Shown here one piece after another: positions 1-9,252 of a stretch of DNA of 64,000 nucleotides; the stretch's first letter is position 1, and each line of letters starts with the position of its first letter. Under the pieces are notes generated by a model. That model was not told where the DNA came from. It was given only the letters and a program-made list of their open reading frames with translations, and ran no database searches. Where the stretch lies: contig NZ_LODW01000139.1 of NCBI RefSeq assembly GCF_002914525.1, forward strand, positions 186,001 to 250,000, given 5' to 3'. The translations under genes were made by a program, and so were the position numbers. This DNA is from Rhizobium hidalgonense (lineage in GTDB: Bacteria > Pseudomonadota > Alphaproteobacteria > Rhizobiales > Rhizobiaceae).

Positions 1-393
1 AGATGACAACTCGCCATAGTCGCCGGATCACCAAGCAAGCGGCCGATGCCTGGCCAGCAGCCGTTTCAGCTGGCGCATGTCCACCTTGTCATTGCTGAAC
101 CGCCGGCTTTCGCCCAGCTGATGCAGATGAACATCAAGCCACTCTTTACAAACGCGAGGACGGCCGGACCAATCTCATCCCCGGTTTAAGCCAAGGGGCC
201 TGCGGTCCCCGGCCGTCCGGAGCGCACACCAATCATCCGACAATCAGTGCGAATTGAACATGCAAGGGGCCACAGGCGCGAGGCCGCCTCGACAGCAAGA
301 ACAGACTCTACTGATCGAATACCTCTGGCAGGTCGCGGTCCTCGAAGGGGCATGCAGCGAACAAATAGCGGCTGCGTCGAGAGGAAGTCGAAA
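1..393. other. left-edge stretch without a confident gene
   Basis: No gene here could be supported. On the minus strand a short open frame ends with TGA at 28-30 and runs back to about 186. Its translation looks protein-like (basic, with LKRLLARHR near the end) but it has no recognisable start and no family I know, so it may be the decayed tail of a gene. The plus-strand frame at 254-496 overlaps the end of the hydrolase gene and looks like chance. Confidence 0.3.
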
Positions 394-1137
394 CTATTGC
401 GACAGAGACAATGCTAGAAAGTCGGCCGCGTTCTGCCGCGCTGCCTCAGCGTTTGGGCTTGCTGATCCCAGGAAAAAATCGTGCGCCCCTTCATAGACAT
501 CAAGCGCAACAGACCCTCCTAGCCGTTGCGCCGTCTGCTGCAACTCCCAGCCGATCGACAAGGGAAACATACGATCGGCACTTCCCCAAATCAGCAGCAG
601 AGGCGGCAATGAACGGACAGGCTGCGAATAGCCGTTCGGGAAACCCCCATCGACCAGTACCAGAGCGTCAATATCGGCGCGTCCGACCGTAGCGGCCGAA
701 GCAATTTGCGCGCCAAGGGAGATTCCGAGAACGCCGACTTTGCCGCCGTGGCGCGGTTGCTCCTCAAGATAGGTGGCCACGCCCTGAACGGCCGACGTCC
801 ACTCCGGCAATCGTTGCGCATAAAAGGCGATCCGCGCACCTGCCCCGCGCGCCGTGGCGATGGCGTTAAGGTCGGCCGCCGACAGGACATGAACGAGATA
901 GGCATTCAAACCCGCCGCCCTGAAGGTCTGGCCGATCTTATCATAAGCGGGCGCTCCAAAGCCCTTGCTGCCGCCCAGGATCAGAACGGCCGGGCATATT
1001 GCCTTCGCGCAACTCCCGAAGCTCTCGACCAGAATGCTGCCGCCGGGCGTTAGCACGGTGAATTGCTGACGGGATGCGGCATGAGCATGGCCAAACATAA
1101 ACGCGAGAAAAACGAGGATGCAGAAAAACAAGCGCAT
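394..1137 (-). CDS. exported dienelactone-hydrolase-like alpha/beta hydrolase
   Basis: A 247-residue protein with an N-terminal signal peptide (hydrophobic core, then AHA-A near residue 20). The alpha/beta hydrolase triad is visible: nucleophile elbow GISLGA, acid in WGSADRMFP, histidine in EGAHDFF. That order matches the dienelactone hydrolase family, although the classical family uses Cys as nucleophile and here it is Ser, so an esterase-like activity is as likely. The ATG at 1137 is preceded by an AGAAG-type ribosome site. It stands alone, with a gap of 115 bases to the upstream methyltransferase stop. The substrate is unknown. Confidence 0.75.
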   Translation of the reverse strand: MRLFFCILVFLAFMFGHAHAASRQQFTVLTPGGSILVESFGSCAKAICPAVLILGGSKGFGAPAYDKIGQTFRAAGLNAYLVHVLSAADLNAIATARGAGARIAFYAQRLPEWTSAVQGVATYLEEQPRHGGKVGVLGISLGAQIASAATVGRADIDALVLVDGGFPNGYSQPVRSLPPLLLIWGSADRMFPLSIGWELQQTAQRLGGSVALDVYEGAHDFFLGSASPNAEAARQNAADFLALSLSQ

Positions 1138-1252
1138 TTGCTTCTGAGGCTCTATTAAGGTGGGAAAGTTAAGCGTTTTTACGGGCGCGGCAATGACGCT
1201 TGTGGTCTATGCCGTAAGGTGGCCGATGCATCCTCAACGCAAGAAGCCGCCT

Positions 1253-2131
1253 CTACGGTAAAAACAGCACGTTATACTGCTCGAATTCCCCCGGCAGATC
1301 CCGCACCTTCATCTCCTCCTCGCGATCCTCGAACAATACCAGGCAATCCTCGTAGAATCCTGACAGCATCGATATGAAGGCCTTCGTGCCCTCTGGCCCA
1401 TAAAACAGCGGCGTGAATTCCATATGCAGCGGCACGCGGCGGGCAAGCAGCGGCTGCATCGAGCGGCAGGCGACCGGCTCGTAGCCTTCGATATCCATCC
1501 AGACCAGGCCGATCGAAGCGGGATCGATCGAAAGGTCGGCGAGGATCTCGGAGACCGGTTTTACCGGCACGCTGATCTTCCTGTCGGTCGGGCTCTGGCG
1601 GATGGCGCTGCTTTTGCCGTGATTGTTGAGGTTGAGGAAGAAATCGATCTCGCCTTCGTGCTCGCCGGCGGCGCAATTGACGAGCCGGACCTTTTGCTCC
1701 AGCCGGTTCTGGCGGATGTTGCGTTCAAGCAGCGGGAAGTTGCGTGGGTCGGGCTCGACACTGACGATCTTGATGTAGGTGTTGCTGAGCGCAAAATAGA
1801 CGGTCTGGGTGCCGATATTGCCGCCGATTTCGAGCAGTGTGGCATCCTTTCGCAGCAGCCCCCGCTCGCGCAGGATGACGATCAGCCGGTCGACGGCCTC
1901 GCGCTCGAAATGGCCCTTCCGGAAGACCTTGCGGCCGATATAGTCGGCTGGCGAGAAGGTCATCAGATGATCGCCGGCATCGACCGTCATCGAGACGACG
2001 CGCGGGCCGATATTCTCGATCAGCAGCCGGCGGCCGAAGCGGGTGTCGAAGAAACGCGAGGCGGCTCTGTTGCGCGCCTTGCGCAGCCGGCGGCTCCAGT
2101 ATTTGGCGGTGAGCCACGGTTTGCCGGGCAT
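1253..2131 (-). CDS. FkbM-family SAM-dependent methyltransferase
   Basis: A 292-residue protein. The SAM-binding motif LLEIGGNIGTQT and the acidic VSVEPDPRNFPLLERNI segment are characteristic of FkbM methyltransferases, and VWMDIEGYEP is the family's conserved second half. FkbM enzymes O-methylate sugars or other small molecules, and the substrate here is not evident. The start was taken as the ATG at 2131, which overlaps the stop of the upstream cyclase gene by one base (TGATG), so the two are translationally coupled. The frame stays open far upstream inside the cyclase gene, but that part is antisense-like junk and was left out. Confidence 0.8.
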   Translation of the reverse strand: MPGKPWLTAKYWSRRLRKARNRAASRFFDTRFGRRLLIENIGPRVVSMTVDAGDHLMTFSPADYIGRKVFRKGHFEREAVDRLIVILRERGLLRKDATLLEIGGNIGTQTVYFALSNTYIKIVSVEPDPRNFPLLERNIRQNRLEQKVRLVNCAAGEHEGEIDFFLNLNNHGKSSAIRQSPTDRKISVPVKPVSEILADLSIDPASIGLVWMDIEGYEPVACRSMQPLLARRVPLHMEFTPLFYGPEGTKAFISMLSGFYEDCLVLFEDREEEMKVRDLPGEFEQYNVLFLP

Positions 2132-3849
2132 CAGTCTTTTCCTTCGTGCGGTGCCGCCGCTTTCTCTCGCGGGATGACATAGACTTTCAAAGGCAGGGCC
2201 CGGCCGCGCACATTGATTTCGCGACTCTCGATGCCGGAAAGATCGGCGCCGGAAAGGTTTGCCACCGGCTCGGAGATGACGATCGCCGCTTCGAATTCCT
2301 TGGCCGCACTTTCCAACCGGCTCGCGACATTCACGGTATCGCCGATCGCCGTCATGCTGCGCACCCGCCCGTAGCCCATCGTGCCGACGACGGCGGGGCC
2401 GGTGTGAATGCCAATCGCGATGCGTAGCGGAAGCGCCAGTTCCTCGGCGAGTTCGGCGGCGAGTTTCTCGATCTCGGCGACGATTGCCGCGGCGGCGGTG
2501 AGCGCCTGGCGGCAGGCCTGTTCCGGCGCGGTATTGAGGCCGAAGAGCGCCATGGCGCCGTCGCCGATGAATTTGTCGAGCCGGCCGCCCGCCTGTTCCA
2601 CCGCCTTGCCGATGATGGCGAAATAGCGGTTCAGCAGGAAGACGACGTCGAAGGGCAGACGGGTTTCGGTCAGCGTGGTGAAATGGCGGATATCGACGAA
2701 GAGCACGGCGATCTCGCGCTCGCGGCCAGGGCTGGTCTCCTGGCTGTTGGCCGGAAGGGCGGCTTCGACCGCCGGCACGAGCAACGGCGCGACCGCGAGG
2801 TCGCGGTCGGGGCGAAGCTGGCAGGCAAGCCGGACATCCGCGCCGGCATTGATGCGTCGGAGCGTCGTCCGTTCCATTTTGTCGGGGGTGGGCAGGCCTT
2901 CGTAATCGCCGAGGATCTGCACGCGGCAGGTGGAGCACTGGCCCTTGCCGCCGCAAACGGAATAATGCGGCAGGCCGCCGAGCCGGCTTGCTTCCAGCAC
3001 CGAAAAGCCGCGCGGCACACGGATTACCTCGCCGCCCGGATAATGCACGGCCACCTGGTCGAGCCGCTCCTTCAGCTTGCGCCGGGCGCGGGCGACGACG
3101 ACCGTCAGCAGCGACAGCGAGAATGCGCCGTAGAGCAAGGCACGGATCTCGGCAACTTCGCGGCGAACCTCGGGGTTGGAGGCGAAGTGGCTGTTGACGG
3201 TCGCCTTGTAAGGACTGTTGGCGACGGCCTGCTGGTAGGATGGGTCGGCGAGCGTGCGGCCCATTTCGACGAAGCCGAGCAGCGACAGAACCGGCACGAG
3301 GATCGCCAGCGCCAGCAGCAGCGGCGCGAAGTCCGGGTACCAGGGGCGATAGCGCAGCCAGAAATGCAGGCCGATGCAGCCGTGGATCCAGACGGCGATA
3401 ACACCGAGCCCCTGCCGCAGGCCGTTTGCCGGCGCCCTGATCCACAGCGTACTGACGACCGTCTCGTAGTCGTCGACATAGCCGTAGAGCTCGTGGGCGA
3501 TGCGTGTGCCGATGACATGATCCATGAGAAGCAGCGGGATCATCAGACCAAGCACGATCTGCGCCATTTCGCCCTTTGGCATGACGAGGCTGCGTCTGAC
3601 ATAGATGGCGCGCAGCACCAGTGCGATGTGGACCAGAACCGACGAATAGAAGATCGCCGTTCCGAGAGGATTGCGCCAGATCGCCATGAACACGCGGGCG
3701 GCCTTATCGGCGGCGGAGACTGAAATCAGGCCGATGGCATGGTTCGACAAATGCATGAGGACGAAGATGAAAATGACAAGGCCGGAACCAAGCCTTGCCC
3801 TTCTGATCGAGCGCTCCGAAAAAAACCCTGTGACTGAGGCCGTCGTCAT
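2131..3849 (-). CDS. cyaC: redox-responsive class III adenylate cyclase (CyaC type)
   Basis: A 572-residue protein with three parts. Residues about 20-255 hold roughly six membrane helices carrying histidines at 33, 37, 74, 111, 156 and 162, as in dihaem-b quinone-linked membrane anchors. Residues about 265-350 form a ferredoxin-like domain with C299, C305, C308 and C343 for a [2Fe-2S] cluster. From about 378 comes a class III cyclase domain with metal aspartates D386 (LFVDIRHF) and D430 (FIGDGAM). The architecture matches CyaC of Sinorhizobium meliloti, which is known to be a dihaem-b, [2Fe-2S] adenylate cyclase responding to the quinone pool. Making cAMP according to respiratory redox state is inferred from that similarity. 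It is first in a two-gene unit with the FkbM gene. Confidence 0.85.
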   Translation of the reverse strand: MTTASVTGFFSERSIRRARLGSGLVIFIFVLMHLSNHAIGLISVSAADKAARVFMAIWRNPLGTAIFYSSVLVHIALVLRAIYVRRSLVMPKGEMAQIVLGLMIPLLLMDHVIGTRIAHELYGYVDDYETVVSTLWIRAPANGLRQGLGVIAVWIHGCIGLHFWLRYRPWYPDFAPLLLALAILVPVLSLLGFVEMGRTLADPSYQQAVANSPYKATVNSHFASNPEVRREVAEIRALLYGAFSLSLLTVVVARARRKLKERLDQVAVHYPGGEVIRVPRGFSVLEASRLGGLPHYSVCGGKGQCSTCRVQILGDYEGLPTPDKMERTTLRRINAGADVRLACQLRPDRDLAVAPLLVPAVEAALPANSQETSPGREREIAVLFVDIRHFTTLTETRLPFDVVFLLNRYFAIIGKAVEQAGGRLDKFIGDGAMALFGLNTAPEQACRQALTAAAAIVAEIEKLAAELAEELALPLRIAIGIHTGPAVVGTMGYGRVRSMTAIGDTVNVASRLESAAKEFEAAIVISEPVANLSGADLSGIESREINVRGRALPLKVYVIPREKAAAPHEGKD

Positions 3850-4029
3850 TCATTCCCGTTCTTGTCGATGCAACCGCAGGCCCATAGAAATTGAGAAGGA
3901 GGCGGAATTGCTTCCAGCGCGATCACATTCCATATGCTTATGCGCAAGTTTTCGGGAAATGGACAATAGCGGAGTTGCGCCAGCGGGCATCCCGGGTGGA
4001 AACACTGTGTCTTTACGTGAGGGTCGTGA

Positions 4030-5124
4030 ATGCGGGTGGCTTTTTACGCGCCGATGAAATCGCCGAACCATCCGGTGCCGTCAGGCGACCGGCTGATGGC
4101 GCGGCTGTTGATCCGGGCGCTGGAGATTGCCGGCCACGAGGTCGAGGTGATCTCCGAATTCCGCAGCTATGCCGCGACACCGGAGGCGGCAGCCGCCCTC
4201 GAACCGGCGATCCGCGCCGAGCTGCAGCGGCTGCGGGAAAAATGGTCTTCCGGGCCGCTGCCCGAGCTCTGGTTTAGCTACCACCCCTATTACAAATCGC
4301 TCGATTCTTTCGGGCCGGTGATTTCGGCCGAATTCGCCATTCCCTATGTGACGGCCGAAGCCTCCTATGCGGCAAAACGCGACCGAACCGGCTGGGCCGC
4401 CCAACAGAAGCGCGTCGGCGACGCGATCCTGAAGGCGGCGGTCAATATCAGCTTCACCGAGCGTGACCAGGCGGGCCTTTCGGCCGCCTTTCCGCAGGCG
4501 CGGCTTGCCCGCCTGAAACCCTTCATCGATACGGCGCTGTTCGAGAGCGTGTCGCCGGCCCCCGATCCGCTGCAGCTGATGGTGGTGGCGATGATGCGGG
4601 CCGGCGACAAGATGGACAGTTATGCGATGCTGGCAAAAGCGTTGCGGCTGATCGAAGACCGACCCTGGACGCTTGCCGTCATCGGCGATGGTCCGATGCG
4701 GCACGAGGTGCAGGCGCTGTTTGCCGGTTTCCCCGCGGGCCGCATCGAGTGGCTGGGCGAGCGGAATGCGGCTGAAATCGCCGGCCTGCTTGGGCGCGGC
4801 GGCCTTTATGTCTGGCCGGGCTGCGGTGAGGCCTACGGCCTTGCCTATCTGGAGGCCCAGGCCGCCGGTCTGCCTGTCGTCGCGCAGGAAACGGCGGGGG
4901 TGCCCGCCGTGGTCGAGGCTGGGGTGACCGGCCTGCTGACAAGGGATGGTGATGTCGCCGCCTATGCCGCGGCCGTGGCTGCCCTGCTGGACGACCGGGA
5001 AAGGCGCGACGCCATGGGGCAGGCGGCGCGGCGCTTCGTGCTCGAGGAGCGCTCGCTGGCGACGGCGGCCGAGCGGCTGGACGGAATTTTGCGGGATTAT
5101 GCAGCAACAGGAGCGATGAGATGA
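4030..5124 (+). CDS. glycosyltransferase family 4 (GT-B)
   Basis: A 364-residue GT-B glycosyltransferase. The N-terminal acceptor domain starts MRVAFYAPMKSP and includes a PSGDRLMARLL segment. The C-terminal donor-binding domain carries VIGDGPMRHEV and the family 4 signature around WPGCGEAYGLAYLEAQAAG, with the EX7E-type glutamates. It probably transfers a sugar from a nucleotide-sugar to a cell-surface glycan or lipid; donor and acceptor cannot be read from sequence. Its stop overlaps the start of the deacetylase gene (ATGA), so the pair forms an operon, divergent from cyaC. Confidence 0.85.
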   Translation: MRVAFYAPMKSPNHPVPSGDRLMARLLIRALEIAGHEVEVISEFRSYAATPEAAAALEPAIRAELQRLREKWSSGPLPELWFSYHPYYKSLDSFGPVISAEFAIPYVTAEASYAAKRDRTGWAAQQKRVGDAILKAAVNISFTERDQAGLSAAFPQARLARLKPFIDTALFESVSPAPDPLQLMVVAMMRAGDKMDSYAMLAKALRLIEDRPWTLAVIGDGPMRHEVQALFAGFPAGRIEWLGERNAAEIAGLLGRGGLYVWPGCGEAYGLAYLEAQAAGLPVVAQETAGVPAVVEAGVTGLLTRDGDVAAYAAAVAALLDDRERRDAMGQAARRFVLEERSLATAAERLDGILRDYAATGAMR

Positions 5125-5870
5125 CCGACAGCAAGAGCTGGGAGCCGCTGCGCCGCGAGCTCGACCGCTGGCAGGCCGCCGGCCGCGTAGCCCGCTTCTG
5201 GCTGCGGGACGACGATGCGATCGAACCGACGCCTGATCTGGAGACACTGCTGGCATCGACCGGTGACAACGCGGTCCCGCTGACGCTCGCCGTCATTCCC
5301 GGCCTGACCGGAGAAGCATTGGCGGCGCGGCTGGCGGGGAAAGCAGGTGTCAGCGTCGCGGTGCACGGCTGGTTGCATACGAACCATGCTGGGCCGGAGC
5401 GGAAAAAACAGGAACTGGGGGCCGAGCGGCCGGCGGAAATCGTGCTCGGCGAGCTAGGCGACGGGTTCCGGCTGCTGCAGGGGCTCTATCCGGCCCGCTT
5501 CCTGCCGGTGCTGGTGCCGCCGTGGAACAGGATCGACGCCGCCCTCATCCCGGCACTGCCGGATCTTGGCTTTGCAGGGCTCTCGGTCTATGGGCGGGCA
5601 AAGCAGGGCGGGCCGATACCGCTTCTCAACACCCATGTCGACATCATCGATTGGCACGGCACGCGCGGCGGCCGAGCCGAAGAGGAGCTGGTGGCAGAGC
5701 TGGTGGTGGAGCTCAGCGACCGGTTTGCCGGCAGCGACGAGCCAATCGGCGTGCTCGCCCACCATCTGGTGCATGATGCCGCGGCCTGGGATTTCCTGTC
5801 GGCCTTGTTTGCGGTGACGAGCCATCCCGCCGTCCGCTGGTTGCCGGCGTCGGCACTTCTCGAGCGTTAG
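5121..5870 (+). CDS. polysaccharide deacetylase-family protein (NodB-like fold)
   Basis: A 249-residue protein with motifs in the order of carbohydrate esterase family 4-like proteins: an acidic motif FWLRDDDAIEPT, then HGWLHTNHAG with the metal histidines, then VPPWNRIDA and a late LAHHLVHD histidine motif. There is no signal peptide, so it should be cytoplasmic. It starts within the stop of the glycosyltransferase gene (4-base ATGA overlap), which ties it to the same glycan. Members of this subgroup are often annotated only as polysaccharide-deacetylase-like, and activity is not demonstrated. Confidence 0.8.
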   Translation: MTDSKSWEPLRRELDRWQAAGRVARFWLRDDDAIEPTPDLETLLASTGDNAVPLTLAVIPGLTGEALAARLAGKAGVSVAVHGWLHTNHAGPERKKQELGAERPAEIVLGELGDGFRLLQGLYPARFLPVLVPPWNRIDAALIPALPDLGFAGLSVYGRAKQGGPIPLLNTHVDIIDWHGTRGGRAEEELVAELVVELSDRFAGSDEPIGVLAHHLVHDAAAWDFLSALFAVTSHPAVRWLPASALLER

Positions 5871-5881
5871 AGCAGCAGCAA

Positions 5882-6772
5882 TCAGCCGGCATGAACACGC
5901 CCGAGGAAGTCTCGTATCAGCGCTGCGACCTCACCCAGATGTGTCTCAAGCAGCCAGTGGCCGCCGCCGAGCAGATGTAGTTCGGCATCCGGCAGATCGC
6001 GGAGATAGGCTCGCGCCGATTTTTCCGGGATGTAGTGGTCGTGAGGCCCCCAGACGATCAAGGTCGGAGGCTTGTTTTCGCTGAGGTATTTCCGGTGTTG
6101 CGGAAACCAGGCCCGGTTCTCCTTCAGCCCGGCGATCAGATCGATGGCGATTTCCTTGCGCCGCGGTGTCATCAGCGACCAATGTAGCTTCCAGAGATCG
6201 GGGGGGATGGCGTCGGCAAGGTGCGGCGGCAGGTCGTTGAGAAATTCCTCTTGGAAGACCTCCTCGCTGATCGTCTCGGCCAGCACCTTCCTCATCTCCG
6301 CTCGCGGAAGCGCCCACGTCGCCTCGATATCCGCATATTTCGGCCCGAGGGCATCCTCATAAGGAATATCGCCGTTCTGGATGATCAGCGCCACGATGCG
6401 CTTCGGATCCTTGATGGCCAGCCGGGCACCGATCGGCGAACCGAAATCGTGGAGGTAGAGGGCGAAGCGGTCGATCTCCAGCGCGCCGGCAAAGGCCTCC
6501 AGCCAGGCGGCGTAGCCATCGAAGCTGTAGTCGAAATCGTCAGGCGTGCCGCTATAGCCAGCACCCGGGAAGTCCGGCGCAATCAGCCGCCAGCGGTCCG
6601 CAAGCCGCGGCATGAGATTGCGGAATTCATAGGAGGAGCAGGGATATCCGTGCGGCAGCAGCAAGACCGGAGCATCGTGCCGCCCGGCTTCGCGATAAAA
6701 GGTCTCGACGCCCGCGACGGTGATGCGGCGATGCCGAACGAGGGCGGCCATCGCAGGCCCGCCGCCGCTCAT
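5882..6772 (-). CDS. alpha/beta hydrolase, haloalkane-dehalogenase/epoxide-hydrolase type
   Basis: A 296-residue hydrolase. The nucleophile is an aspartate in LYLHDFGSPIG, the oxyanion HGYP motif lies near residue 42, an acid sits in VWGPHDHYIP and the histidine in LLGGGHWLLE. An Asp nucleophile points to the haloalkane dehalogenase/epoxide hydrolase branch rather than to esterases. Its start overlaps the stop of the GFA gene by four bases (ATGA), so the two are co-translated. The substrate is unknown. The real start could be the internal Met at residue 8 (MAALVRH). Confidence 0.8.
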   Translation of the reverse strand: MSGGGPAMAALVRHRRITVAGVETFYREAGRHDAPVLLLPHGYPCSSYEFRNLMPRLADRWRLIAPDFPGAGYSGTPDDFDYSFDGYAAWLEAFAGALEIDRFALYLHDFGSPIGARLAIKDPKRIVALIIQNGDIPYEDALGPKYADIEATWALPRAEMRKVLAETISEEVFQEEFLNDLPPHLADAIPPDLWKLHWSLMTPRRKEIAIDLIAGLKENRAWFPQHRKYLSENKPPTLIVWGPHDHYIPEKSARAYLRDLPDAELHLLGGGHWLLETHLGEVAALIRDFLGRVHAG

Positions 6773-7143
6773 CTTCGGTCTTCCTCATGCTGCGCGGCGC
6801 CCTCGACCGGCCGCAGCCACGGTTCGCGGCGTTTGATCCACAGTTCATAGCCCGGAACAAGCGGCGTTGGCGCCTCGGATAGGATGCCGAGCTTGATTTC
6901 CGCCTCCTCGTCATCGACGTAAAACAGCCGTGAACCACAGCCGGTGCAGAAATGCCGGCCTTTGAACTCGCGGGTTTCCCCCGTGTGCTCAAATTGGCCG
7001 GCGGGCCAGATTCCATAGAAGGTGAAGGCCGAACCGCTTTCCTTCCTGCAGTCCATGCAATGACAGATACCGACGCGTAAGGGCTCGCCGCGAACAGAGA
7101 TGTGCACCTGCCCGCAAAGGCATTGTCCGGAAATTACGCTCAT
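6769..7143 (-). CDS. GFA-family (glutathione-dependent formaldehyde-activating-like) zinc protein
   Basis: A 124-residue protein starting MSVISGQCLCGQV. The zinc-binding cysteines typical of the GFA/CENP-V fold are all present: CLCG at the start, CHCMDC in the middle and FCTGCGSRLF later. Family members were named after an enzyme joining formaldehyde to glutathione, but most have no tested activity. The ATG at 7143 was chosen because the fold begins right there; an in-frame extension upstream lacks family similarity. It is first in a two-gene unit with the dehalogenase-like hydrolase. Confidence 0.8.
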   Translation of the reverse strand: MSVISGQCLCGQVHISVRGEPLRVGICHCMDCRKESGSAFTFYGIWPAGQFEHTGETREFKGRHFCTGCGSRLFYVDDEEAEIKLGILSEAPTPLVPGYELWIKRREPWLRPVEGAAQHEEDRR

Positions 7144-7258
7144 GGCTGATACCCGTTTCGACATTCTTGCGATGCCGGGAAAACGGTCTGGCCCGGGATC
7201 GGTTCCGCAAGAAGCCCCTGCGCAGGCCACAGCAGCCGGCAAAAGCGGCCTGCAGCGA

Positions 7259-8089
7259 TCAGATCACAACGGTCTGATTGTCGCGGGCGGCGAAGGATTC
7301 GGGGAAGGCGGCCTGGGCCTGGGCTTCCATCTCCGCCAGTTGCTCGTCGGTGCGCGAGGGGGCGTGGTGGAACAGGGCGAAGCGTTTGGCGCCGGCGATC
7401 TTTGCCAGTTCGGTGCCGTGCTGCCAGGTCGAGTGGCCGAAACCCTTGAAACGCTGCATCTCGTCTTCGTTGTAGGTGCAATCGTAGACGACGAGGTCGG
7501 CGCCCTGCATCATCTCCAGCGAGACCGGGTCGTAAGCGCCCGGAATATGCTCGATGTCGTAGATCAGCGCGACCGAACGGCCCTGCCATTCGATGCGGTA
7601 GCCGATGGCGCCGCCCGGGTGGTTCAGCATGAAGGTCTTGATCTCGATGCCCTCGTGGGGCGTCAGCGCCTGGCCGGGATGGAAGTCGCGGAAGTTCATC
7701 GTCGCCTGGCAGATGTCGGTCTTGACCGGAAACCAGGGCGGGCTGATGAACTGCTCGACCATTTCGCGCGTGCTCATCTTGCCGTCGAGATGGCCGGACC
7801 AGATGTTGACGTTGATCGAGGGATAATAGATCGCCTTGAAGAAGGGCAGACCGATGATGTGGTCGTAGTGACAGTGACTGAAGAACAGGTCGACATCGCT
7901 GACGCCGTCGGCGAGCAACGACAGGCCCGCCTCGCGCAGGCCGGAGCCCGCGTCGAAGATCATCCTGTGTTTTCCGCAGCGAATTTCGATGCAGGACGTG
8001 TTACCGCCGTAGCGGTCGAACTCGGGGCCCGAAACGGGAATACTGCCGCGGACGCCCCAAAATTTTACCTGAAACAGTTCTATCGTCAT
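7259..8089 (-). CDS. metallo-beta-lactamase-fold hydrolase
   Basis: A 276-residue protein beginning with FWGVRGSIPV and carrying the metal-binding motif HCHYDHIIG, then NHPGGAIGY, YDIEH and a late FHHAPSRTD histidine motif. This is the layout of the RNase Z/PqqB-like branch of the superfamily seen widely in alphaproteobacteria, usually of unknown function. It has no signal peptide and stands alone, with a 115-base gap to the downstream GFA gene. A phosphodiesterase-type activity is possible but not shown by anything here. Confidence 0.75.
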   Translation of the reverse strand: MTIELFQVKFWGVRGSIPVSGPEFDRYGGNTSCIEIRCGKHRMIFDAGSGLREAGLSLLADGVSDVDLFFSHCHYDHIIGLPFFKAIYYPSINVNIWSGHLDGKMSTREMVEQFISPPWFPVKTDICQATMNFRDFHPGQALTPHEGIEIKTFMLNHPGGAIGYRIEWQGRSVALIYDIEHIPGAYDPVSLEMMQGADLVVYDCTYNEDEMQRFKGFGHSTWQHGTELAKIAGAKRFALFHHAPSRTDEQLAEMEAQAQAAFPESFAARDNQTVVI

Positions 8090-8559
8090 CTTTCTTCAAA
8101 CCGGCCTTCCCGCATCGCCATCGTAATCATAGTTTATCCCGATGCGAAGCAGCAGAATTTCACGGGTTTGCCTGTGTCCCCTTTCATTCTCCTAACCGCT
8201 AGCGGAAGAAGGAGTAGATTTTCCTAAGCAATCGGCTTTCGCGTCGGAAAGCAACCCAGTATGGTTGGTTTTCGGTAAACGGGCTGCTGGGGCGGGGACA
8301 TTTCCCGTAACTCATGCCTATTAGATGGTTGCGCGCGATTGAAAAAACAATTGCCGCCGTTCTAGGCCCGAATCCACTGTCACTGCGCGCGTCAAGGTCT
8401 CGAGAACGCCCTGCAGCCACTGGCTCCGTTGGCGGGGCGTGGGCGGATTTTTCATCCCGGCCTCAACCGGAGACCCCGGTATCATATGAGAAAATTGTGT
8501 TCGTTCTGGCACGAATGTTTCCTTGATCGGCGTCGGCGAAAAGCGATATATCGGATGAT
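8090..8559. other. 470-base non-coding stretch upstream of tandem gntR genes
   Basis: This separates the metallohydrolase start (minus strand) from the first GntR gene (plus strand). No convincing reading frame is present. It should hold divergent promoters. The only structure I can defend is the TATGAGAA-containing motif near its right end, listed separately. Confidence 0.5.
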
Positions 8560-8566
8560 ATGAGAA
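8479..8566 (+). promoter_or_regulatory. two candidate GntR operator copies (TATGAGAA)
   Basis: GTATCATATGAGAA at 8479-8492 and GATGATATGAGAA at 8554-8566 lie just before and across the start of the first GntR gene. The octamer TATGAGAA recurs, inverted, at 12063-12070 in the divergent promoter region of the quinate/shikimate-like genes. That placement suggests autoregulation plus control of the pathway. It is inferred from pattern only. Confidence 0.4.
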
Positions 8567-9252
8567 ATATAAGAGACTCGGTGATGCTGCAGCCTGTCGT
8601 GAACGAGACCATCGCCGAGAGCAGTTACCGGCGCATTCGCGCCGACATCATTTTCGGGCGGCTGGCGCCCGCTCAAAAACTCAAGCTGGAAAGCCTGAAG
8701 GAGTCCTACGAGACCAGCATCAGTACGCTGCGCGAGGTGCTGAACCGGCTCTCCTCCGAAGGGCTTGTCGTTGCCGAAGGACAGAAGGGGTTCGAAGTCT
8801 CGCCTGTGTCGGTTTCCGACCTCGAGGAGACGGCGGCGATGAGGCTGCTGCTCGAGAGCCATGCCTTGGAGCAATCACTTGCGCGTGGAGACGTGGAATG
8901 GGAGGCGCCGCTGGTCGCGGCCCACTACAAACTGGCGCGGATGGAAAAGGTCATGGCATCCGGCGATACCAGCCGGGCCGAGGACTGGAAGCGTTACGAC
9001 TGGGAGTTTCACCAGGCGCTGATTTCCGCCTGCGGGTCGAAACTGCTGATGCAGACCCACTCGGTCATCTTCGACAAATATCTGCGATATCAGATGGTTG
9101 CCCTGTCCTACCGCGGCGACGTCGCCGCCGACGAACATCAACAGCTTTTAGATGCGGCCTTGCGGCGGGATGCGGAGACCGCCAAGCGGGTGCTTGCCTT
9201 CCATATTCAAGGCGGGGTCGAACATGCCTTGGCGCGGGGAACGTTGAAATGA
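8560..9252 (+). CDS. GntR/FadR-type transcriptional regulator (copy 1)
   Basis: A 230-residue regulator with an N-terminal winged helix (SYRRIRADIIFGRLAP to LSSEGLVVAEGQKGFEVSP) and an all-helical FCD ligand domain from about residue 85 (LLLESHALEQ, YDWEFHQALISACGS, DEHQQLLDAAL). The histidines of the metal-binding FCD pocket are present. The start is uncertain: ATG 8560 is used, but GTG 8581 or ATG 8584 would also give a complete domain. It overlaps the next gene by four bases, and that gene is its paralogue. It probably controls the adjacent aromatic/alicyclic acid genes. Confidence 0.85.
   Translation: MRNIRDSVMLQPVVNETIAESSYRRIRADIIFGRLAPAQKLKLESLKESYETSISTLREVLNRLSSEGLVVAEGQKGFEVSPVSVSDLEETAAMRLLLESHALEQSLARGDVEWEAPLVAAHYKLARMEKVMASGDTSRAEDWKRYDWEFHQALISACGSKLLMQTHSVIFDKYLRYQMVALSYRGDVAADEHQQLLDAALRRDAETAKRVLAFHIQGGVEHALARGTLK

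Noticed and set aside
2683..3723. 346-codon plus-strand frame
   Set aside because: Antisense to cyaC; no ribosome site and no recognisable domain.
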